Assembly (NCBI RefSeq): GCF_005239225.2
Contig: NC_133284.1
Coordinates: 31,916,339-31,980,338 of the forward strand
Length of the DNA stretch: 64,000 nucleotides
Origin: Populus alba
Lineage: Eukaryota; Streptophyta; Magnoliopsida; Malpighiales; Salicaceae
Direction: 5' to 3'
Positions 23,901 to 35,588 of the stretch are shown here, one piece after another. Positions within the stretch are counted from its first letter, which is position 1. The number at the start of each line of letters is the position of its first letter. The position numbers were made by a program, and so were the translations under genes. The notes under the pieces are model-generated. The model had not been told where the DNA came from. It saw only the letters and a program-made list of their open reading frames with translations, and did not search any database.

Positions 23901-26900
23901 ATCTGCAATTTTCTTTTAATGAAAAATGTGGGCCTTTCTGGCATTTTGTTTTAGAAAAACTGGTGTTCTATTTTTTGCCTTTTTCTTTATTAGGAAAAAA
24001 AAACTGATTTCAGCAGTACAAGTGCTTATGTAAGTGGCTACAATATCAAGTAGCGAGTAGCGTTTGCATGCTCAATCTGATGATAATATGCTTCGCAGAA
24101 GTGTGGCATTATGGTTAAAAATGGTACAAAATAGCAGGCTAGCAGTTTTTGGACTTGATATTTTTTCTTCTTCGTTTAGTCCTAATTGCTGCATACTTTT
24201 TTTATGTATATTTTTCACTTGCTGTGCACTTGGTTGTTTCGTCATTTTATATGTGTGCATGTGTGTAACTTGTGGTCAATTATTGTCCTCACTTGCGGCG
24301 TGCTTGCATGCTTATGGTGTTTATCTTTCCATCAGGAACCAAAGTTGAAGGAATATTACGTCAGTCTGCAGATGTTGAGGAAGTTGACCGCAGAGTACAA
24401 GAATACGAACAAGGTAGAGTTCCTCTCAAGATAGCAATTTTCTTGAATGTTTTTTATGAACTGGGGAACTCTTGTATGAGATTCCAGCTTAATTTTATTT
24501 TCATTTGTTTTTAAAATGCTTGCATACCCTCTAAACTGAGACTTCTGTTCAAATTTTCTTGATCATTTATAGGCAAGACCGAGTTTGAATCAGATGAGGA
24601 TGCTCATGTTGTTGGTGATTGTGTGAAGGTACTTTCTGGCTTTCATGATATAACTTTTGCCTTTTAGATTATACACTTTATTCCATGTCCATCCCACTTT
24701 TTTTAAATGCAGCATGTTTTAAGGGAACTGCCCTCCTCTCCAGTTCCTGCATCTTGCTGCACTGCATTGCTGGAGGCTTATAGTAAGTTCAGATCTGTAT
24801 CTCCCTTCTTATCTTATTTTATATTTTATGAACATACGCTAGAGTGATGCATATTGCTCAGTGTTGTTTCTTGAATGATTTTGTGGAACCATTCCAACAT
24901 TCCATTCTCTCATTGATGTTCTAACAAAACTTCACTTCAAATGATAGAAAAACTATCATGTCCATTGTTCATGAATTGGAGCTTTTGTTTTTCCTTCTAA
25001 TTGCAGATGTATAGCTCAGATTTAGATTTGATTATAATGAAATGTTTCATCCATATAATCTAAAGAAGTGGGTCAAATTGGTTCATGTTGAATGTATGCT
25101 CAAAATGCTTACATATTTAGATTACTTTGAGTTTTGGTTAATTCAAGGATGCTAAGTGCTAGCTTTGATCTCATCAAGGTAAGCTAAAAGTATTACTTAT
25201 CAATCTAAAACCTTCCTTTTATTCATGCACCATGAAATTAAATCATCATCATTGAGTGCATAAAAATAAATCAACCAGTCAAGTGTATGAATCAATAAGT
25301 CTTCAGAATGGAAAAATAAAAGTCTATCAGATCTAAGTTATTTCCTATATGGGTTCATGTACGGTATTGAAGTATCTCCCTTTCTTAATAGTGGACTAGA
25401 ACTTTACCGGCATGATTAGATACTGATATTGTTTGTTTGCCATGTATTTCACAAGAAATTGATCGGAAGGAAGCTCGGATTAATGCAATGCGGTCTGCAA
25501 TAGTGGAGACATTTCCAGAACCAAATCGGCGCTTATTACAGAGGTAATCTTTCCATGTTTGCAAATGACTGCAAATTTACTTATTTTGCTACTAAATATT
25601 GTTAGGTTCCCGTCAGCAATAATTTTTGGTATATCCATTTTATACTTGCTTGAATCTGGTAGTTAAGTTCTGGGTATTATTGCAGGATTCTGAAGATGAT
25701 GCACGCAATCTCTTCACATGCTCATGAAAATCGAATGAATCCATCTGCTGTTGCTGCTTGCATGGCACCCTTGCTACTACGTCCTTTATTAGCTGGGGAA
25801 TGTGAGCTGGAGGATGACTTCGATGTTAATGGTGATAATTCTGCTCAGCTGCTTGCTGCTGCAAATGCTGCTAATAATGCTCAAGCCATCATTACAACAC
25901 TTCTGGAGGAGTATGAAAATATTTTTGATGTAAGATACATTGGTAATTAAGTCCTGGTATTATGACTTCTGTGTGTTTGGTACAAAGTGTGCTGCTGTTA
26001 TGAAAACTGAAAATGTTGCTGAATTTTCTTTTGCACGGTCAATCATTCTTGGTTTCAGCTTGTTTAAGATGCCTTTGCTTGTAATGTATAGGGAGTGACA
26101 CCTGACTTTAGTGTTTACCTGGTTAAGATATGGAACTTGCCTAATAAATGGGTCAAGTTGACTCCATGACAATATCTCATTCTAGAAAAAGGCACAGCTC
26201 TTTGAGTCTAATGCAGTTCCAAGCCACCACTCTCTTCAACAATCTTGTTTTTCCTCTAAATTTCATTTAGTACATTTTTACCTTTAATGGTCCTTTTAAA
26301 AAATGACATAAATGGGTAAAAGTGTGTGATTATTATGGAATGAGGATTATTGACAATTATTGATCCCTGTCTGAATGCTTTGCATGTCATGTTGTTTCAG
26401 GATGAAAATCTACACAGGTGCTCTATTTCAGCTGATTCCCAGATAGAAAACAGTGCGAGTGATGATTCAAGCGATGATGAAAATATGGACATGAAAGACA
26501 ATGGTTATCATGATGCAGAAAATGAAGTTGATCAAGATACAGATAATGATCCTGAACGTGCTCTCAGTGGAAAATTGAGTGAAACCAGTGGTTCTGCTAG
26601 CAGTGATCTCTATGATTATAAGGTTCTCTTATATACATATACACATGCATATGCCACTGATTTCTCTTCCTTTCTTTCTTTCATGTTGAATTAGTGATAT
26701 TAGTAGTGATCATGTCTTTAGGAAGATAAAATTTCCTGCAACGTCACTTGGTGCTGGAAGACGATGTCTCTAGCCTGAAATTGCTGGGATATTGTGATCA
26801 GTTTAACTGTTTGTCAATGGGTTGGATTTTTCTGTTCTTCCTGGCAAGATAATTTCTTTTCCTTTTCTGCTTCTGGTGATGTTATACCAATTGGCATTTA

Positions 26901-29900
26901 CAAATACTGGCATGGTGTTTTTATTTGGATTTTATGTGTGGAGTGATGAGTACTAGTGTCCTAAATTTCATCCCCGTTATGTTATGCTATATCATTTCAG
27001 TAGATTTGTTTGTAAATTGCATCAACTCATCTTAGACATTACACACTTAATATCATCAAAGGGTTGGTGGCCAAGGATGCACAATTGTGATAATTGGGAT
27101 TTGAATGGTCCTTGTCTCTCCTAATTGGTCCTTCTTTTAGTTTTTGTTTTGAAACTTCTTTCTAACGAGTCAAATAATTGCACAATTCATGGAAGTTTGG
27201 TTTTGTGGAGTAACTTTTAAGGATTCCATCTTCTGTTCTATCCAGAGCATCTTAATTATTCCAATGACAATGAAGAAGTGGAAAATTGTAGTGGAGGAAG
27301 TTTCTTGAATTTAAGTTGGTTTTATTGCATTGGAGATGATTACATTTGCATTGATATTTGAGATTTATGCATTCGGCATATGGCGTACTTGTGCCTATAA
27401 AGTGTATGAATGATAATCTCCTAATAATTTATTGGTTTATGGTCATCAAGGATCTTTCCTTTATGCTACTAGGACCCACACAACCATCTGGTGACTAGTC
27501 TTAAATTTCCCTTGTTATGCTAACTGCGAGGGTAAAAGTAATGGAACAAATATTTTAAACTGTTCAAATTTCATATTGACATCCTGTATAGTTTTGTTTT
27601 TGGTTCTGTTTTGTTCAAACTCTTGTCAGCTTTGACCTATGGTTATCTTGCCCAATGTATATATTCAATTTTACTCTTGCAGGCATTTGGTGGTGATGAT
27701 TCAGATATTGGATCACCTAGAACCAATAATGCTCCAGCTGAGAGTTCAAATATTTCTGTTGATTCTGTACGAATGAGAGATTCCAATGCTCAACTCATAG
27801 GACAACAAAGGAAACCAAAGAAAGGAAATGAAAATTCAACAAGCGAGATGGATGCTTCAAGTGTGTTACCGATTGGTGAATCTTACCAATCAATGGGTGA
27901 AATTCTATCCTCGGCGGATCCTGTGTCTCCCATACTCATATCTGGACTGGAATCATCTGCTGAGAAGTCAGTGGGTAAAGTTTCAGCTTCCAATCTCAAT
28001 GGGAAGCGATCAACATTCTGGGGAAGAAGTAATGTAAGCTATCATCTATTGATTTTTTTTCAGTCACTTATTAACTACCAAGAACCCTAAAATCAGTTGC
28101 AGTCAATGATACTCCTTTTCAGCTTGAAAGAAATTCCTATAAATTTGCAGCGAGAATGTTTTTGTAAAATCATCACCCATTATGTTATGTAAATGGAAGG
28201 ATTTCAGAGTGATGCACTTTGATTAAGCATTTAAAGTTTCATAAAGGAACTGATGAAGTTTTTTCTGAGGGATCAAGAATTGCAAGTTCAACTCATTGGG
28301 GCAAATGAATGCAAAGCAGGGACAAACATCAAAGGCTTGCACAATATAACTATTGTCATGTATTATGCTGTAAACTTGATGTGGTTGTAGGCATATAATG
28401 GTCAGGTGTGGAACATAATTGCTAAGGAAAGTATAAGATGCCTTGAAGGATGTTTGGAGTGAGTTTTTTAATTGCCTCAAATTGGTTCCCCACTCATCCA
28501 AAACTGTTCCCGCACCTTGTATTATAGCAATCAGGGTGTGGGGTGGCATAGGTTTTCTCTCTTGAGGAGGAAGAAAGTGTGATCTTTGTATCAGTTGAGC
28601 TCGTGCAGTTTATATTCCTAGAGTGTAATTAGAAGCTATTGATCTATGTGCAGGCCAGAAAGACACCATCAATGGAATCAGTTGATTCTTCTGCAGAAGA
28701 GGAGTAAGATACTCAATTTATGCATTGCCTTTGACAACATCAATATATGCTATTTGACATTTTAAAGCTGAAAATCCATATCTATGTATATCGTTTTGCA
28801 GCCCTTGCTGCCAAGCTGGTTTAAATCAATGTAACCTCCTTGATATTGTGCATTTCAATGCTCTAAAATCAACTTGTAGTGTTCCAAGTAATTTAGTATA
28901 GCATTGGTATTGTCATTGGTATAAATTCCATTTGGGCCTAACATGATACATTTCTCTCATTTCAATTATAATCATTTATTTTCCTCATTTCTCCTTGAAA
29001 GTTCTCAAGTGACATAATTTTCTAACTTGGCATATCATATGCTCGTTTCCCTTCCAAAAATATATTTGAAAAAACATCTCTCTTAAGTTAAATCTGGGTA
29101 GACAAATGTGAATCACAAATTATATAGTGGTATCTAAGTAAAGAATTTGAGCTTACCAGAACCAACATGCATTGGATTATGCTTTTCTTAATTATGATTT
29201 TATTTTCATTATCTGTCTCCATTTCTCTTAAAAAAAAGTTGGTAAAATTACTCTGAATTGCAGCTCTTGCTTTCCATCATATCCTTGCCTCAATACATGA
29301 AGACACTCTAGTGTTGATAGTCTATTTTAGAGCTGAAGTAATTGTTCATTAAGTTCTTGCATTAGCTTCTGAGTCTTTCTCTGAAGCATGATCAACTGTC
29401 GCTAAATAACTTTTTCATGTTTAACCTGATCCATATTTGCGTGCTATTCTATTTTAGAGCTGAAGTAATTGTTCAATAGGTTCTTGCATTAGCTTCTGAG
29501 TCTTTCTCTGAAGCATGATCTACTGTCACTAAATAGCTTTTTCATGTTTAACCTGATCCATATTTGTGTGCTATTCTATTTAACTATATAGAGTTGTATT
29601 CCTTTTAGGTTTGCTATTCAGAGGCTTGAGATTGCAAAGAATGACTTGAGGCACAGAATTGCAAAGGAGGTCTCAATACTTTCTTTAAATGTGTTTTCTA
29701 TTCAATTATGAAATGTTGGCAGTTTTTCCTGATAGGATAGACTATTGTGTCTTTCCAGGCTCGTGGAAATGCAATTTTACAAGCAAGCTTAGAGAGGAGA
29801 AAGCAAGCTTTGCATGAGCGTCGCTTGGCACTTGAACAAGATGTAATTATTTTTAGCTCATTACATGCTACTTTCCCTTTCCAATGTAACCAGGTTTTAT

Positions 29901-32768
29901 CTGTGTGCTGCCTTTTGCTTTGAATGTTAAATTGGTGATGGAAAAACTTTGGCATGCCTACTTCGAATGCGGTATTTTTACTTCAATATACATGTGTGGA
30001 ATACACAATTTAATTCAATCCAGTTCCACCATAGAAGAACAGAACAAATAAGGAAGAACACTACCAGTTAGCCAATATCTGTGCAATTTTGACAGTAAAG
30101 GCATTTTATGCTTGCTTAGCTATCCTTAGTGCCAGATTCATGTTGAATGTACACCTTATTGCATGTTTCTAGTATTCTGGAACTGCATTGTGATCATCTT
30201 CTCTCAAGCCCTTGAATTTTTTTATGGTCTTCTTCTGCCTTTGTTTGCTTACTTAATCAGCCTGTACAATGGAATAAAACTAATAGCGTTGTTTTGCTAC
30301 ACTGTGTTTGTGTTGACTGAATGCAAATTACCTCATAGGTTGCAAGATTGCAAGAGCAGCTGCAAGCTGAAAGAGATCTTAGAGCTGCATTGGAAGTTGG
30401 TTTGAGCATGTCTTCTGGACAGTTTTCCAATTCTCGCGGCATGGATTCTAAAGTGTGTGTAGATCCTGAGGAGCTTTGCATTTTCCCCCTCTTTTGTTTT
30501 TCTTTTTTTCTTTCTTTGAAATCTGGAGTAACAATCATTCTTATGACTTACCTGATGTGAAGACAAGGGCTGAGCTTGAGGAGATTGCTCTAGCTGAAGC
30601 AGATGTGACCAGGTTGAAGCAAAAAGTTGCAGAACTTCACCATCAACTTAATCAGCAAAGACAGCATCATTATGGTTCACTCTCGGATGCAAGTGACTGT
30701 TATCAACATGTTCAAAATCATAACCCTCAACAGTGAGTCTGCAAAGTCATATCATCTTTGTAATTTATCCACCTAAGGTGGCAATAATTACAATTAGTTG
30801 CATGTCACTTTTCCTTGAGGTAACAATGATTGTTAAACAGAACAACAATGTTGTCATTATCAAGGAATAGAGATGCATTGTTTCACCTAGTGGCGTATGT
30901 GGCAGTGACCAAGATGAGATAGGTTGTTTCACTGCTATCAAATTCTTATCATATTTCCTTTATTGTGTTTGACTTCTGCAGGAGATTTTTGCAGCAAGAT
31001 TTTGATACAACCCTTGCTTTTGTTAATCATGAGAGGAAACAAAGAACTGAGGTATTGTGGAGCTCCGTTTACAGTTGAATGGCATATATGAGATTTTCAT
31101 AAAAAAGAAGGAAAAAAAATCGTATTTTATGAGCTTGAGAAAGGAGATGCATGAATCACTCCAACTCATCTTAATCTTGTATTCCTTACCGCAAGCTAAG
31201 TTTATTGGTCTTGATGTACATAGTTGCATGTGCTTGAAGCATTTATAGTAATGGGTTCTTATTTAACATGGTATTTGCAGCCTGTTTGATTGTGCCATCC
31301 TTTTTTTGAATTGCAATACCTTCTATTTTTCATCCACCCTACCCATGCATCTCACTTGTTATTCAATGAGGTGGTCATCATCATCATCATTTGCTTTCCT
31401 ATTTCCAATTTTTTTACTCATACTCTCATACTCCTCCATTGTTAGTTAAAATGACCAATAATTTAACTGTTATTCAACATTTTTAGGATTGTCTGCCTGG
31501 CTGCCAAAAAATCTTCCAACTTTTTGGCCTTTGAGATAGAGATAAATAAAGTACAGTGATTAAACTGAAGTTCATGGCATGACGAAGGAAAATTTCAATG
31601 CAAGGCTTTCTAGTATTAACTAATGAACTGTTCCTTCTCATATGTTCCTCTGCATTTTTTGCCAAAGCTTTATTGCTAATAAGGTCCCTTGATCAGGATA
31701 TCATGCCAATATGTTGTGTTAGAGATTCTGGTCATTTTACTATGATGTTGATTATGAACCTGCTTTGAGTTAGACATCATTTAAGGTTGAGATAAATGTC
31801 TGGAACATTAATTGATCAAGGAGATGGAGAAGCTCCTTTTCTAGGGCTTCTTGATTCATTGTGTTTTCTCCAAAATGATTTATAAAATTGAAAATAAAAA
31901 TAAACAGGAAACAAATGGAGATATGTGACAGGTAAGACCCACATAACTTTGGGAACAGCACCTTCAAAAACAATATACTTTTTGGATGAGCAGTTAAACA
32001 TTCTCTAGGAAAACTTAGAGTGCATTTGATGGAAAGTCTTTTGAGCCTGGTGATGTATCAATTGTATTTCCTGTATAATGTGGTGCCTCTTTGTTTAATT
32101 CATCCTGAAGTCATTTATTTATAGCATGACCTTTTGTTTCAAATAATACCTGTTTTGTGCTCTTAAATATGTGACATGGCTGCTATGCTGCAGGAGGGTT
32201 TGTTGGGGACTGATCGGAGACTTCTTAAAGGACCGGGGTTAGCAACGGGAAGCAGCAGCAGGCAACATCCTCGAAATCAATTTATGGAATCAGCAAGTAT
32301 TAGTGACTCAAAAAGTACCGAGGCATCAACAAATATGTCCATGGATGAGCTTTGTGGTATTGATTCTGCTCCCTCCACTTCCAGAGCGGTGGAGGTAACT
32401 CTTTGCTTACAATTATTTTGACGACTATAGTTAAGCTCGACACACGGATGCGTTGACTATTATCAAGACCTTAACCTGTCACATGGTCCTATAATTTGCA
32501 TATTTGAGAGAGCTAATTTTTCAGTAATACCATGCTATGATATATTTTTTTTAATCCATGTTGTCACTCACCATTGTTGCAGGTGATGGACTATCCAAGA
32601 CATCCATCAGCAGCATCTTCAGCTTTGGTAGAATTAACAACTCGGCTGGATTTTTTCAAGGAAAGGCGTTCTCAGCTCATGGAACAACTCCACAACCTTG
32701 ATCTGAACTACGGCACAACATCTTCACAAGATTTTATTTATAGACCATCATCCCCTCCATGGAACTGA
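20951..32768 (+). CDS. PH domain-containing RhoGAP (ROP GTPase-activating protein; REN1/ROPGAP6/7 family)
   Basis: Twenty-two exons: 20951-21007, 22074-22110, 22669-22745, 23089-23159, 23235-23313, 23451-23595, 23738-23857, 24336-24413, 24573-24628, 24713-24782, 25456-25543, 25686-25929, 26401-26622, 27683-28033, 28654-28703, 29609-29669, 29759-29842, 30339-30452, 30563-30732, 30982-31051, 32194-32394 and 32583-32768. They sum to 2631 nt, 876 residues. A PH domain spans about 18-125 (VFKSGPLFIS..GWKSWKKRWFIL). A RhoGAP domain spans about 163-350, with the catalytic arginine finger in GILRQSAD at residue 204. An acidic Ser/Asp-rich linker follows (exon 13), then two coiled-coil stretches (about 582-650 and 668-712). 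Family members accelerate GTP hydrolysis by plant ROP GTPases and confine their active zone at the plasma membrane in tip growth and cell shaping. Length and architecture fit Arabidopsis At5g19390/At5g12150 or REN1 (At4g24580); I cannot separate these paralogues by eye. Confidence 0.93.
29322..29575. repeat. 127-bp tandem duplication in a PH-RhoGAP intron
   Basis: The phrase CTATTTTAGAGCTGAAGTAA starts at 29322 and again at 29449, a period of 127 bases. The two copies are nearly identical through 'cctgatccatatttg'. The duplication sits in the intron immediately before the exon at 29609, so the second copy runs to within about 35 bases of the acceptor. Confidence 0.9.
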
Positions 32769-34003
32769 CCAAATATGGTGATGCCCACGAAATTCACTCG
32801 TGGTCTTGTACATTCTTCAGTGTTGCATATAGTTCTGTCCCTGTACCCTTTCTTACCTTCAATTTTCCTTCTCTCTCTTCCTGTTTCCGTTTCTGCGGGC
32901 ATTTTTCTAGTGCGGATATTGTTGAATTCGTAATGATCTAGTGTACTCAGTGTCATCGCATTGCTCTTTCTTTTGTCACAAAATGTTGTATGCTGTATCG
33001 TGTCAATATTAGGTGGAGATGTGAATTGAACAGTTTGGAAGAGACTTTATTTTTATTTTTGTTTTTGTTGAACAATATGGATGCATATTCATGTTCAAAT
33101 GCTTGTAACTCAATCTAGTCTATTTTGAAGGTAATTTTGACTTGGCCTCGCGCATTTCGATTCCAGAGGAGACCTTCCAGTTCCATCTCTATTTCGTCCA
33201 ATCCAATTTGCTCAAATCATCCAAAATTATCAATCCCAACTTATCGAATATGCTAGCTTAATTATTCGAATCTTCTGGACCCGCTATGACGGTTTGATCC
33301 CATTTTAATTTTTGGATTTAATTTGGTGGGTTCCAATTCTCGTTATAGATACATGATAAATTAGGAACAGCATGCTGTCGACATCAGAGTGGAAGTTACC
33401 TTAGCATTGCGCTTCAACTGTATTATATTGTCGACGTCATGTGGACGAAGTTACTGGTCTGTTTAGCATTGCAGTTTAATACCTGTATTTTTTAAGGAAA
33501 AGAATTTATTTTAAAATTATTTTAATGTACTAACATTAAAAACAATAATTTAATATATTTTTAATATTTTATTGTAAATATAAAAATGATTTTAAAATGT
33601 ATTTTTAAAAATATTATTTTTCAAATATATTATTTTAAAAACAACATCTAAACAGTCTCGTCAATGTGAGAAACGATTATTAAGAGTACAGTATATCCCA
33701 ACAATCTAGTGAGTCGATGTCATGTTAAGCCATGTGTATCCCACGATAATAGATTTTTTTTAATTATAACAGAGAGAGCCTTGAACATGAAATCTTTGAA
33801 AAGGAGAGGAATCTAACGTTCTTTGAACTAGATGCTCATTGACTCTATGTTCAACTGTATTTTTTTAAATTTTGGAGTTTTTTTATTTTAAGTAAAAAGA
33901 AATTATTTTTAAATTATTATAATATTTTAAAAAAAATATTATTTTAATATATTTAAAAAACACTTAAAAATAACTTTTACTGCACTCGAATCCTTTCCCT
34001 TAC
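32769..34003. other. 3' UTR of the PH-RhoGAP gene and intergenic DNA
   Basis: The first 250-350 bases probably form the RhoGAP 3' UTR. Beyond about 33480 the DNA is AT-rich and contains weak members of the dispersed core repeat (about 33490-33650 and 33880-33975). It also holds the first copy of a duplicated segment (33668-33775, annotated separately). No gene is seen. Confidence 0.5.
33668..33775. repeat. Direct repeat, distal copy, upstream of the PLA2-like gene
   Basis: This segment (GAGAAACGATTATTAAGAGT ... 'cccacgataatag') is repeated with substitutions at 34004-34118, offset by 336 bases in the same orientation. Only AT-rich spacer separates the two. The proximal copy lies at the start of the probable promoter or 5' UTR of the PLA2-like gene. 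Confidence 0.8.
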
Positions 34004-34118
34004 GAGAAACGATTTGAGAAGTACACTATATCCCAATAATCCAGTAAGGAGATGCCACGTTAAGCCAGGTGGATCCCACGATAATAGTTACTCTTGGATT
34101 CCTGTGGATTATAAACAG
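34004..34118. repeat. Direct repeat, proximal copy, in the PLA2-like gene's upstream region
   Basis: The block begins GAGAAACGATTTGAGAAGTA and shares 'actatatcccaataat', 'ccagg/atgtggatcccacgat' and neighbouring phrases with 33668-33775. It ends about 160 bases before the putative 5' splice donor at 34291, so it may contain promoter sequence. Confidence 0.75.
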
Positions 34119-34290
34119 GGAGCGGGGTCATACGTGATCCACTCCGTGAAATAAAGAGAGGGACGGGACCGGAACCAGAGAAAGGCAGCGAGACCATAAA
34201 AAAAAGAAAACCAAAAACTTTACTCGCGAAACTTCTGTCCGCCAACAGAAATTGTCAGACTAGCAGACATAATCGATGAAGAAAGATGAA

Positions 34291-34674
34291 GTAAGTTCTC
34301 TTAATTTCAGCTTGTAACTGTTGATTCTCGCAAATTGTGATTTCGCTTCTGTTTGGTTGCTGAGAAAACGGAGGAAAATGAAACTATAACAAAGTTACTT
34401 CCTTTTCTGCTAATCTCAGCTTCTTCTTCTTCTTTTTTCCGTTTCTTAAAATTTTACGGATGGAAAAAAGAAAAGGGCCGTGAAGTTCAAATTACTGAAT
34501 TATGTTTGTAATTTCAAGTTTGTCCGTGTTGTTTTAATACTAACAATTTTCTCAGCAACCAAACAGGGTTAAGGAAAGTAGGTTACGTTTGTAATTTGGT
34601 AATCACACCTTTTCTTTCTTGGTGAATTAATCAAATGATAGATTCTGATAATACTAAAAATTATCTATTGGCAG
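34291..34674 (+). other. Probable 5' UTR intron of the PLA2-like gene
   Basis: A strong donor (GATGAA|GTAAGTTC) lies at 34291 and an acceptor (TTGGCAG|GTTTAC) ends at 34674, 59 bases before the start ATG. Splicing would join ATGAAGAAAGATGAA to GTTTACTAG, giving a seven-codon upstream ORF that terminates in exon 2. The main frame therefore must start at 34734. Inferred from splice-site quality only. Confidence 0.55.
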
Positions 34675-34733
34675 GTTTACTAGAACATCAGTTCTGAATT
34701 TTTTGACATGGTGATTTATTGTGTTTCTCGATA

Positions 34734-35588
34734 ATGAACTTTGAAGAGTTTAAGGTTAATACCCCATGGTTCAAGATGACTTCAAATAAGGATTCGGGAA
34801 CAAATCCTAAACCAGCAACTGCGGTTTTATCAATGGGTTCTATGATGGGTTCGATGATGGGACCGCCGGGGCAACAACCACGTTTTGATATCAAGTTCTG
34901 GGGATGGTCGCTTTTAACGATTGTTCCATGGGCTATCAATGCGAAAGATAAAATTAGAGCACCAGATACCATAAACAAGAAGTTGAAAAGACACGCCCAG
35001 TCGCGTGGGGTTGCTGACAGTGGTGGTGGTAGGGGCAATCCTTTGCGGTTTAGACCTTATGTTTCTAAGGTCCCGTGGCATACTGGTGCAAGAGCCTTTC
35101 TTTCTCAGTTATTTCCACGATATGGTCATTATTGTGGGCCAAATTGGTCAAGTGGAAAAGATGGGGGTTCTCTTCTTTGGGATAAGCGACCGATTGATTG
35201 GTTGGATTACTGTTGTTATTGCCATGATATTGGTTACGACTCTCATGATCAAGCTGAACTGTTGAAGGCTGACTTGGCATTTCTTCAGTGCTTGGAGAGG
35301 CCGCATATGGCTACCAAAGGAGATGCTCACGTAGCTCACGTTTACAAGACGATGTGCATCACAGGTATTCCTTGCTTGAAATTTGTGTTTGCATTACTTG
35401 GTTATGGAAAGAGAGAAATGACATCGTTTGCTAACTGTTTTATTGTCTTAAAATGTGTTATAGGTTTAAAGAACATGCTTATACCATACAGAACACACCT
35501 TGTGAAATTACGGTCTGGTCAACCTTTGATAAATTTTGAGTGGCTGAGCAAAGTGAAATGGAGAAGATGGAATTTGCAGAAAACTTGA
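34734..35588 (+). CDS. Phospholipase A2 family protein
   Basis: Two coding exons, 34734-35364 and 35464-35588, encode 251 residues ending at TGA 35586-35588. The hallmark PLA2 elements are present. A YGHYCGPNW segment resembles the calcium-binding loop, and CCYCHDIGYD carries the catalytic His-Asp pair, followed by further Cys residues. Unlike short secretory plant PLA2s there is no obvious N-terminal signal peptide. The N-terminus has a Met/Gly/Pro-rich stretch (MGSMMGSMMGPPGQQ), then a Trp-rich hydrophobic segment (FWGWSLLTIVPWAI) that could be a membrane anchor. It resembles the plant group typified by Arabidopsis At4g29070 (recalled, not searched). The expected reaction is release of the sn-2 fatty acid from phospholipids, but activity of this subgroup is an inference. 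ATG 34734 is the first in-frame ATG; the frame is open slightly upstream without one. Confidence 0.85.
   Translation: MNFEEFKVNTPWFKMTSNKDSGTNPKPATAVLSMGSMMGSMMGPPGQQPRFDIKFWGWSLLTIVPWAINAKDKIRAPDTINKKLKRHAQSRGVADSGGGRGNPLRFRPYVSKVPWHTGARAFLSQLFPRYGHYCGPNWSSGKDGGSLLWDKRPIDWLDYCCYCHDIGYDSHDQAELLKADLAFLQCLERPHMATKGDAHVAHVYKTMCITGIPCLKFVFALLGYGKREMTSFANCFIVLKCVIGLKNMLIPYRTHLVKLRSGQPLINFEWLSKVKWRRWNLQKT

Noticed and set aside
34719..34733. Upstream extension of the PLA2-like frame.
   Set aside because: The extension begins with TTG, not ATG. 34734 is the first in-frame ATG.
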